From positions 16,452,501-16,516,500 of the forward strand of contig CM072338.1 of NCBI GenBank assembly GCA_036874045.1: a DNA stretch of 64,000 nucleotides, given 5' to 3'. The translations under genes and the position numbers were made by a program. The notes below the pieces were generated by a model that ran no database searches, was not told where the DNA came from, and saw only the letters and a program-made list of their open reading frames with translations. The DNA is from Cymodocea nodosa. Taxonomy: Eukaryota; Streptophyta; Magnoliopsida; Alismatales; Cymodoceaceae. Shown here in pieces: positions 37,501 to 49,500 of this stretch (position 1 is the stretch's first letter; each line of letters starts with the position of its first letter).

Positions 37501-40500
37501 AGCAAAAGAGGCACCTCAATCAAGCCCATGCCACACCTGAGGGGCCTAAAAAACAAAGCAGCTAAATGGGCTATACTGCGTGAGAAATTTTACTTTATAA
37601 TCAATGATAGCAACATATAAACTAATCAAACAATATAGACAAGTATTGACTCCATATCCACTCCATCTTGCATGCTTATTTTAAAGAGGAGAAATTTCAA
37701 GATCAGAACTCACTGGAGAAATTTATCCTTTTTTTAAAGTGCAAAGAATGCATAGTAAAGTAAACTAGTGTTACACAGATTATTCCAACAAACAAAAAGC
37801 ATATAAATAGCTGGGTTTTTTTTATGCATGATAAAGGTACCAAAGGATAGCTATTCATACGAAAATAAAAATACCAAACATATCCAATTAGACATATTGC
37901 TATGACTTGTAAAGTACAGAATATTAAGTTTAAGAAGAAAAAGCATGATAAATTTTAAATTTGCCTTGTTAATCTCTTATATTGTTAAAGGTTTTTTAAT
38001 ACGTATTAAAATAAGCCAAACAGGAGGTCAATCTCTTATGTTTTGTTAGTCTCTTATATTGCTAAAGGTTTTTTTTAATGCCTATTAAAATAAGCATATG
38101 GTGAAGGATACTAAAGGATAGCTTCCATACGAAAATAAAAATACCAAATATAACTAATTAGATATATAATCATGACTTACAAATCATATAATATCAAGTT
38201 TAAGAAAAACAACCATGATGAACTTTAAAATTGTCATGTTAGTCTCTTACATTGTTAAACGTTTTTTAATACCTATTAAAACAAGTCCAATAAAAGGTGA
38301 ATCTTGAAGTCATTGTAGAAATACTCCATTGTGACCTAGAGATCATGAGCTCAAATATTAGGAAATAATCTTTTTATTCATATAGGCAATGTAGTCACCA
38401 AATACTATGCATTCGTGGAAACTTTGTGTGTCAAACATGAAGTGTACCGATGTACATATTTATAAACTATTTATAAGAAAATTCTTATTTATACCCAAAT
38501 CCAAACTTTTAGCATGCTAATCAGTGAATGCCAACATATACACTGATGCTAACTATGTAAAACTAGAAGGTATTTTATTTTGAGTGATTTAAATAATGTT
38601 GAACATGAAGACCTTCATTGTTGGGTTCACCTAAATTTAGATGATAGTCCTGTACAATACAAAAATTTTAGGTAGTGTTAATAATGACTAAAAATGTAAT
38701 AATTGATATTGACTTGTATGATGAAAAGAAGATATGTAGTAAAGTAATTAAATCTTATATGATTTTTCTTTACATCTACACAAAATAATGAAGCTTGAAA
38801 ATATTTATGGAAGTAAAAAATTAGTTTCTAATGAGGATTAGTTGTCCTCACCTTCAATTTCATGGAAATGTCCTTTTTAAATAGAGAACGTTTCAATTAT
38901 ACATTTATTAAATAACAATATACATTATTGATATGATAATTGTTAGAGAAAAATACAAATTGAAGGATCCCCTATTGATATGATATTGATACACATTTAT
39001 CTCTTGTACTTATCTACTATTGCTACAATGAAAATGGTACTTTTTCTTCTTTTGTCACTAATCCCCTTGTTAATCAAGCCCTAATCTTTGATTTGCACTT
39101 GATATCAAAGCTTGAGGTAATCAAGCTTAATCCGCAAGTTGTTGTCAAGCTTCGTTCAATTAGAGTTTGTTCATTGCTAGTCCGCAAGCCGCTATAGAGT
39201 TGAGGGTCATTGCTGCCTATCCGTGTTTGTTTGCAAGCCATTGCAGTTGCAGTGTCGAGATACGATGCTTGAGTCATTGAAGGTTGGAGGTCACATCTGA
39301 CTTGTAGCCATTTCCTAAAGTCACTACATGAGTAGCGTCAGAGTATGACTTCCAAGTAGTTGTGTTTGATGCCCTTTGTTCTTCCACTCTGTGCGTTGGT
39401 GTCCCACTAGTTTGGAAGCTTCCAAACATTTGAGGTTTTGTGTTGTTGGGCGTTGTTGTCTTGCTGAGTTTCCACCAGGTCTTCAAACTCCTATCATCGT
39501 CAGTACCAAGGATACACTCCAACAACATTTCAATGTTTTCAGATGGCCTTGCATGCAATGTCAGATAATTTTTCCAGCAAACTTGTTGTAACCGACGTTA
39601 AGCTCAATGAACAAAACTACCATCTATAGGCACCTACTTTTGAAATATTTACATCTCGCAACTAAAAGAAGATCATCTATTTGGCAACCCACTAGATGAC
39701 AAATCAAATAGTTATGTAGCTTGGAGAGCATCTGATGTTGTTGCTTCTTGGCTCTTCCACATTGTGGAAGAGCATATTATGTGTGGTTTTGCATGTGTTC
39801 GCCCTACACATTGTATCTGGGAGAATTTTTAAGCTACTTATGAAAATGAGCAGAACATCTCCTAGATGTGTGAGGTCTATGAGACTCTCTTCACACACAA
39901 ATAGGGAGATGAAATTGTTCATCCCTTTTTCAGTCAACTTAAAGGTCTCCTTGATGAATTGGATGTATATCAACCCCCAACTCCAGATGTTCCCACATAG
40001 AGGCATTATCGTGAAAAACTTGGAGTAGCCTTGTTTCTTGTTGGCATTCATCTTGAACTTTCCACACAGGTTAGAGGTCAAACCCTTGTAGATACGCTAC
40101 CATCACTACAAGCTACCTTCAATAAAGTTCTGCAGGTTGCTATAGCTTTCGAGTCCACCATTCTAGCTGATTCCCAAGAAGTCTCTACTTTTGCTGTTAC
40201 CTCAAGTGGATGAACTTCATCAGGAGGTTGCAACCAAAAACAATTAGGTGGACGTGATCCTCCACGACCACTATGTAGCTATTGTGGTAAGAAAAATCAT
40301 CTCCTAGACTGGTGTTGGGACAAATTCGAATGACCACTTGCCTTTGCCAATGTTGTAATAGCTCAACCCTCTCCCGACATTATTAATAGCTCAAGCTCAA
40401 GTACTGTTTATCAAATGACCTAGGCAGATTATGACAAACTAATGATCTACAGGGCACAACAACAAAGTGAGACAATGACGAATCATGTTATCCAGTTTGG

Positions 40501-43500
40501 TAATCTGTCATTACTTGCATTTACCTCTAATGCCACTTGGGTAATTGATTTTGACACATTTAACTATATTGCAGGAGATTCTAACCTTTTTACAAGACTA
40601 TTTGATATGCCTAGTATCGATTTTGTTGCTTTAGTTGATGGGCATAGGTGCTCTGTCACTGGCAAAGACACCACTCTCATCAATCACCATATGACCCTTG
40701 ATTGTGTGCTTCTTATACTTGAATTTCCTATCAACCTATCATCTATTAGTAAGATAACCAAACAACTCTATTGTTGTGTAACTTTCTTTTCTTTCCATTG
40801 TATTTTTCAAGATCTACAAATAGGGAAGAAAATTGGTGTGGGCCCTAAGTGTGGACATGACATTTACATTCTAGTTAAGGAAGATGTTCCAAGAGGTCTT
40901 TCTGCTATGGTGTCTTTTGGTGATTCATCTATTCTTTGGCATCATCGTCTTCGACACTTATCTCATTAGAAGTTCCAAGAGGCATTGTCATGGGTGTCTA
41001 TCGAGTTTTTTCAATGTCAATCATGTATTTTAGGTAAACACTTCCATATTACCTATACTCATTATGAGTTAGCGTCAACTCCAAAGCCTTTTGATATTGT
41101 TCATTATAATATTTGAGAATCCTCTCAGATCACATCTATATTTGGTTTCCATTATTAAATCGTGTTTGTTGATGATTTTTCTTGTACATCTTGATTGTAC
41201 CTCTTGAAGGATCATTATTCTATTATTGACATTATCAAAACATTCTTCAATGAAATAAAAACTCAATTTGATGTTACTCCCAAAATATTTTATACCAATA
41301 ATGCTCTTGAATTCACTAAATCTAATGTTGCTTCCTTTTGAGTTGATCATGGTATACTTCATCAGACTACTTGTGTACATACCTCTCAACAGAATAGTGT
41401 GGTTGTGTGCAAATATCACCATATCTTAGATGTTGCTCGCACTTTACTTATTAAGATGAATGTACCTAAATATTTGTGGTTTGATGAAATGTCCACTACT
41501 ACCTTCTTGATAAACTGTATGCAATCTACACCTTTAGGGAGAGCTACTCCCTTAAGGAAATTATATCCTAATAATGAATTATTTTCTCTCCCCTTAAAGT
41601 GTTTGAGTGTACAACCTTTGTCAAAAATCTATCTACTAGTCTTGACAAATTATCTCATTGCTCTATCAAGTGTGTTTTTGTTGGCTATCCTCGTAGTCAA
41701 AAGGGATATCAATGTTATCATCCTCTTACACGTTGATACTTTACCTTTGTTGATGTTATGTTTCAAGAGGATGTTCCTTATTTCTCATCTTCTAATGACT
41801 CTACTACACCTCATTTGTCCTCAAATGATCATATAGAGCTTGTTGATACTTCTTACATCTCACTAGTGATGCCACAATCACCACTTACCTTAGTTTAGCA
41901 TATGCAAGATGCTCAAAGAGATCGACATCAACTAGTTTCCTTACAGGTGTATCAAAGACGACATCCTCGCCCAACCTCTTCAACGCTCATGAACCCCACA
42001 TCGATTTTTCCTCCATCATTAGACATCCCTTGATTTATCTATTACCTATAGAAAAAGTACTTGTGCTTGCACTGCTCACCTTATTTCCAATTTTGTATAT
42101 AGAAGTTCTATACCTACATCAAAATTGATTCCAAAGCATTATAGAGAAGCACTTACTCTTCCAACTTGGAAGTATGCAATGTGAAAATGTAGACCTTGCT
42201 TGACAGAGGTACATAAGAGTTGGTCAGTAAACCTCAAGAAACACCTATTGTTAATTGTAGATGAGTCTTTACAAACAAATATAAACCAAATGACACACTA
42301 GAGTGTCACAAAGCTAGATTGGTCATATGTGGATTTACTCAAACTAAGGGCATTGACTATTAAGAGACTTTTACACCTATTGCATGTCTCAACTCCATCT
42401 AGATCATTCTTTCAATTGCAGTGACGAGATCATGGTCTCTCTCTCAACTTGACATTGGTAATGTCTTCTTATATGAAGATCTTCAAGAGGTCTTCATGGA
42501 ACAACCTTTGAGGCTTGATGCTCAAGGTCTGGAACAAGGTTTGTCAATTTAAAAAATCTCTCTATGGCTTGAAACAAAGTCTGCAGGCTTGGTTTGCCAA
42601 GCTAAGCTTGATTATGGTGGCTAACTAGTTAAGAAATGTGTAGTAGAGAACTTTATTTTTATTAGGCGATGACCATCTGGAATCACCATTCTAGTGTATG
42701 TTGATGATATACTTCTCATAGGTGATAATGTGATAGGTATTGTATTTACTAAGATATTCTTTGCTAAGAACTTCTCTCTCAAAGACATGAAAAAGCCTAG
42801 ATATTTTTTTAGAATTGAGTTTATAAAGCTTGCCTTATCCTAAAGAAAGTATGTCATCGATCTTCTCAAGAAAAATAGGTATGCTTGGATGCAAGTCAAA
42901 ACAAGATCCTATAGAAAGGAATCTTCCCTATCAGGATGATACTATTGAGGTTATGGATGATTCTAGTAGTTATCGATGATTAATTGAAAATTTAATTTAT
43001 ATTACTGTTACTAGACTTGATATTTCATATACTATGGGTTTGCTAAGCTAATTTATGTAGAAGCCATGACTAGTTCGTTGGAAAGGTGCCCTACATGTTC
43101 TTGCTTATTTCAAAAATGGTCCAAAGAATGGATTAATCTACTCTAACAACCCACACTTGAATGTGATAGCCTATTTAGATGCTAGTTATGTTGGAGATAA
43201 AGTAGATAGAAAATCAACATCAAGGTATTGTACCTACCTTGAAGGAAATCTTGTTATCTGGCAAAACAAGAAATAAAATTTTATATCCACTTCTAGTTGT
43301 GAATCAAAATATAGAGGTATGTGAAATGCGATGCAAGAAATTGTATGGATCCCTAATTTCTTTGAGGGAATTGGATGTGAAGATCATTATACCCATACCT
43401 ATGTACTGTGACAATGAAATTGTTATCTACATTGCAAGTAACAAACATTCTACGAAAAAACTAAGTACATTGAAGTAGATTGTCACTATGTTCAATAGCT

Positions 43501-46500
43501 TCTATTGGATGAGATCATCTACGCTCCCTTTACTCCATCCTCTCAACAAATTGCAAATATCTTCATTAAGACTCTTACTACTAGTATTTTTACTCAATCA
43601 TGTACCAAGTTAGTAATGTATAATCTTCATTCTCCAATTTGAGGAGTGTTAGAGAAAAATACAAATTGTATGGTAAATAGATCCTTACCCATTTATCTCT
43701 TGTACTTATCTATTGTTGCTATAATGAAAATAACACTTTTTCCTCTTTCTTCACAAATCCCCCTGTTAATCAAGCCCTAAACTATGATTTGCACTATAAT
43801 GATGATTGTTTTCAGTTGTGTACCTTAATATGTAAATGTAAAGGAGAAGAAGAAAACAGTAAATCACACATTTAAATACAATGATTGAACAATGATATAC
43901 ATTTATTAAGAGAAATGGTATCCAAAATTGTATATTTATTGAAAATATATACATTTATTGATATAGTAATGATGGTTATTTTGTTGCATATACCTTCATA
44001 TGGACATAAAAGAGAGGATGAGGGAGCTCATGCCTGTTATAGTTATATAAGCATTGTGAAACCATGAACACCATGTTTGGGGACAAGAAAGTTCAAAGTG
44101 GCAAAGAATTGACATAAAAGAATGAGGGGTGTAATGGTAGATCCCCATCCTGGGTGGGCAAGGTTGGCATGACACTTGGAAGCATCCTAAGAGTCTAGAA
44201 GTGTAAAAGATCCTAGGTAGAGAAGAGGAAAACTTAGGTTTGCAACCTCCTCTATCACCATCCTCCCTCTCAACCATTGCCTGTCGTTAGACTCATTGGC
44301 CTAGGCCAACCCTTTTTTCGTCCCACTAATATCCTGTTTGTTCCATGCGGCTACAGCTATCTAGTGCCACCTACATTTTTTCATGCTGACACCATCTCCT
44401 CTCCCCTTGTGCTAATTGCCTCTCTTTCTCCACCATCTCCTCTTTCCACATTCGAACCAACAATTACTAGAAACTCTCACCCATGCTTCTTCCATAGTTG
44501 TAAAATCCTTTTGTCACCATTAGAACCACTCACCACCATTGTTTCCTAGGTTTGCAACCTAGTTGATTCGTCCTAGGCCTTCCGCTTGGCCATCCAACCT
44601 CCTTTTCTAGGGCCAATCAATTCCTGCTGCCATCCTAGGGTTGGCAGCTACAACATCCTTCTCTGCAACAAGCCATGCTGATGACCCTTCTCCTCCTAAC
44701 AAGCACAATTGAGAGTGGAGCATGTCTCATCACCTTTTTTTTTCTGCCTCCATAATGCCCATGAGTTTGCCAATTTCTATTTTCTACAGACAAATGAGTT
44801 GCAAATGAAGGAAGATGGAGAAGCAAAGGGAAAGAAAGAAAAAAATAAGGAAAAAAGGAAAAAAAAAAGGGAGAAAGAAAGAGAAAGGAAAAAAAAGAAA
44901 AGGAAAGAATGAAGAAGGAAAGAGTGGAAAGAGAAAAAAGGAAAAGAATTTAAAATAAGATTAGTTCCCATCTATCTACCTGTTTTCTAAAAATAAACCA
45001 CGTGTTTATCTATCCTACTGCCTTGGATTGTGGATTGTATTATTCAATGTTTATTGTATTACCGAGATAAAATTCTCGTATTACTATTATTACTGCTACT
45101 TCTATTACAACAATTGCTTTATATATTCCTCTATACATCTATTATTTCTTGTTATATTTGTTGAGTTGTTATTAAATTAGTCTATTGCAAGTTGGATGTT
45201 CTAGCTTGAAAAGGAGTGTTAGAGAAAATATTGTATTAGAGTTTTGTGTTGTAAGTGGATTTAGTTTCATATTGCAATAAGTAATGTTTGTCTCTTCTAT
45301 GTAGCCTCTATATAAGGAGGCCTTGTTTGCTAATAAATAATATATACAACTTCCACCCATTCCTTATATTCCAACACTTTTAATTAGACTACATCCAATT
45401 CCATCTTTTTTTTGCAATTATAACTTTGATTTAAATAAGAATCGACCTGTTTTTATTCTGATCTAGAACTATCAATTCCATGACCAAATTAAACCCAAAT
45501 TTGGAATCACAAAAAGATTATGAATACATTAGGATATCACCCTAATAAAGTCATTAGCTTAACAAATATGAAATTCTATAGGACCTTCAACAGAGATATT
45601 TATGCAATTTTGAAAATAAGGCATGCAATTTTAGCAATGAGCATTTTGAAAGAAACAATTTAAACAACAAATTTCAAGGAAAACATACACAGATTGCAAA
45701 ATGCTAGGCATACAATTTTAGCAATGAGCATTTTGAAAGAAACAATTTAAACAACAAATCTCAAGGAAAACATACACAGATTGCAAAATGTTAGGCATGC
45801 AGAAGAACCAATATGAAATATGGTCAGCTAACAGCAGTAGAAGAAAAGCACCTCAGAGAGATTGACCCATTCCCATGTCTCATCTTTAGTATTCATATCA
45901 TAAACAAGAGCGTGTAGACCCTGACAATACAAAAAATTGGTAATCAAATGAATTTCGAATATGATAAATAAAATAATGAAAGAACTAAATGTACCTCATT
46001 ATGGTTGTAATCAGTTATAACAGCCTCATAGAAATTGTTATCCTCAGGCCACCTTGTCATGACTTTCCTTCCAATTAGTGGATCAAAAATTGCAGTTTCG
46101 GCAGGCCCACTCCCTGCAAAAACCCCAGAAAAAATTAATAAATCATCCCACCACAGTTGAAATAATTGAAAATTAAACCAGAAATTCCATTCAGTGCATT
46201 GACGACAAAGTATGCAGCAGCTAACCCTGCAAAATAATAATAATAATAATTAAATACCAAGAAGAAGGGGAAAAGGGTACCGAATTGTAATCTCAATATA
46301 TTTGTCTACAAGAAGGACAACATACTGGTTTTAACTTCTTGCCTTTCACTCCGGCATGTAGAGTAGCATATCTTGCAACTGAAGATGGCTGCGAAGGATT
46401 AGCAGCCGTTTGAGAGTGCGATGCAGGAGATGGTCCACCCAAGGATGAGGGTAACAACTGTGATGTCTTTGACTTCTTGCGGGGTACAGAAACAGTGGAA

Positions 46501-49500
46501 CTAGGGACTGGATCATTAACATGTTGAACATTACCACGAAAGCCAGTGTGAACACCACCTCCCGCTTGCCTCCACTCCCTGATGTAAGTCAAGAATCAGT
46601 TTCATACCCTTACGATAAAAGAAACATAGCAGATCACTGGATTTAGATTTCCTGATATTTACCATAATCATTATGTTCCTTCTCTCAAACTTTTTGGTTT
46701 GGTTTTAGAGGAAAACTTTTCCAAGCATAAGATAAGTAACCATTCTACAAAAACTAACCAGCCTTTTTAAAAAAAAAGTGTTAGGTATTTTGAACTTTGA
46801 AGTTTTCATATTTATATTACACAAGCCACCTCATGTTTCCAACCATTCTACAATTGAGGACAATGTAGATGTCACTGGCTCATATCTCCATGTACATGGT
46901 AAATCTCTTGGGTTTGGATTTTCATTATTTACATGGATTCTTACAAAAGATTTTGGATTAACTTTGGGTTGGTTTATATATGAATTAAAATTTTGTTTGG
47001 TGTGAAACCTAGAAGATTTTGGGGTTTCACCCAAAAAGTGCTAATCAATCTCTAACTTCAACAATGTCCTCAAGTGATATGGCATTTTCCACTGCCACCT
47101 TCTCATTATGATAATTAAAGCTCATTTTCTACATTTGACTTTGGTTTTGATTTTGTTAATGATGCTCCTTTTGGTTGTGTTGTAGACATGGAATCAAACA
47201 TCAACACATGTTGACAATATTTCTCCAACATGTGTCGTATTTTTCAATTTGTTGATACAATAATTTAGTTAAGACATAATGTTTTTCTTTCCCATGTTCC
47301 CATTGACAAGCCACCGATATATCAAAGCTTTACCAACAAATGTTTTTCCTTGACTGTAGAGGACAAGGAATGAGTCAATTAGGAAAAAATGATTTATTTG
47401 AATTATCTTTACTGATTGAATTAGTTGGAAATTGATTATTTTTTATTGCAATCCTTAATTTTTTTTACACCACCATTCCTCTATTTGACTTGGAATATTG
47501 TAACAATTGTGAAGGACAATTTCTTCAGCTTAGCATATAATTTATATACAACTATAATTAGCTACCACCTGCTTCAACTAGCACATGCAAAACACATGCT
47601 AATCCAACTAGTTCACAAAAAAAAGAAAAAGCTTGGTCTTGAAATGCTTCGCTATTAAAAATATCTGCCAATCTAAGAATATTTAACAATCAAAACACCT
47701 TATCCTCCGAATCATGTCATCTGCATTTACCCTGCCAAGGAGTACACGGTGCTCATCATCTGTTACTCTCAGTTCTTTTCGGATTTCTGTTATTAAACCT
47801 TCTTTTTCCTGAAAACATTAATTATCCTACAAGTAAATGGGATGCAAAAAATATAGAATAAATGTTACCAACATATGCATTTCTGTCGTTGGGCATACCC
47901 AGGTTATGGCATCTGATTGAGCCTTGAATGCTCGAATTATTGCATGATAAGCCTCTTGCTCGAGCAAATGAATCTGAGTTTCCATGTCATCATATGCCCT
48001 GACATAGGGCATGCCGCTTATTACAGTACTCCCATTCCCAGTGGGACGGCCTCCCCTAATACCCCTGTTCTGGTGTGTTGTTGCTAAATCATCATCTGTT
48101 CCTGTGGTCACAAAATTGAAGCATGATTTGCAAGCTTACTTCAAAGTTCAAAACATTCTTAGAATGCATGTTAACTTCATTATTCAATAAAAATTTTGAA
48201 AAAATCAATCAAAATTCCATCAATATTTAAATTATAGCAATGTAACAAGATTCAATTCCATTCACGTTGTAACAAAGCAAAAGAAAAGGAATGCAACTGC
48301 TATTCATTCCCAGAAGCATCCCATTTCCCTTCCAAAGGGAATTTCATTCTCAAGTTTAATTAACTCCATGAAACAAATACGACCTAACTACTAAATTCTG
48401 GAAATAAATCACTACAGAAATATTACCGCATGAAAAATAAGTATATCTACAGAAAGATCAATCCATGATATCAGAAACCATTGAGCTTGTGAAAATAAGA
48501 AAAGGTAGAAGTGGATTGATTTTCATTAACAAAACATAAGACCTCATTTTACATAGAGATAATAAGTATAATATAAGCAATATAGGACTAAACCAACAAC
48601 ACTAACACTTCTCAAGCTGGAGCATCCAACTTACAACAAATTTAATAAAAACTTAGCATAGCTGAAAACACAATAGATACATGGAGAAACATAAAAAATA
48701 TTTGCTGTGGCAGAAATAGTAGAAAAAGGAAGTAGTAGTCGTAGTAAAAGTAAAAATAATAGCAAACATTTGAGATAAGTCTAGAAGAACTATATTTCAA
48801 ACAATAGTAATTAACCATCAAATGATACAATCCAAGATGGTAAAATGGATAGGCACATGTGATCTATCTTCAAGAAGTAAAGGTAGGTAGATAGATATGA
48901 TTTACCCACAAGATTTTTTTTCATGGGATTTTTCTCTTTTTTACTTCTTTTCTTTTTCTTTTATACTTTCATTATTTTTTTAACATAGTTTTCTCTTCCT
49001 TTCTCTCTCTTTCTCTCTCCCTTCCTTTCCCTTTTTTTTCCATTCATGTCTTTCCTTTTTTAACTCATGTTCCTCTCAACCACTGTTCCTACCCTCTCTT
49101 CTTCATCCCTTGTGAAAAACAAAACACTTGAAAGAGAGTTGACAACAATGAGAGGAGCCAATAGGCCCTAACAATAAGAGAAGCACAAGAGAGGGGGCGG
49201 CAACATGAGCTTGATGACAACAAACAATGATGATGACTATAGTAGCATTGGCGACCTACGCAACAGTGGTAAAGTCCCTATATGGTTGAAAGGAGGTAAT
49301 ATTGGCAATGCTAGTGGTGCAACAAGCAACAAGGCCAAGACCAATGACACAAGAGTGTATGAGAGGGTAGCCAAGATGACCACTACGTTAGAGGCTTCTC
49401 AGCAAAAATTTCCATCTTGTAATGTCAGTTGGAGTGTTGTCACAAAAAATTAGCATATCATCTGCATACTGAAGCACAGCAAGAGTCCTATCTGTATTGA

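Larger units (their letters stand above)
38941..43795 (+). mobile_element. Ty1/copia retrotransposon 2, both LTRs kept, internally broken
   Basis: A 4,855-bp element in the same EML intron, antisense to the gene. LTRs lie at 38941-39099 and 43647-43795, with duplication ATAAT at 38936-38940 and 43796-43800. A primer-binding-like word (TGATATCAAAGC) begins about 39100, and a purine tract (TTTGAGGAG) precedes the right LTR. Internal parts in copia order: gag (39.5-40.2 kb); CCHC knuckle near 40.28-40.33 kb ([14 protein letters not shown]); protease and gag-pre-integrase part (40.44-40.97 kb); integrase (41.1-41.5 kb); reverse transcriptase with VYVDD-like LVYVDDILL near 42.69 kb; RNase H (43.1-43.5 kb). 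There are many breaks throughout. The LTRs differ in length by about 10 bases, which points to an old insertion. Confidence 0.9.

Noticed and set aside
40442-40969. The 175-codon open frame as a possible domesticated host gene
   Set aside because: It lies in the right place and order for copia protease and gag-pre-integrase inside element 2, which has LTRs and a target-site duplication; it is a surviving part of that fossil.
44709-44912. Lys/Glu-rich open frame in the purine tract
   Set aside because: A run of A and G bases can only give Lys, Glu, Arg and Gly codons; no start context or homology supports a gene.
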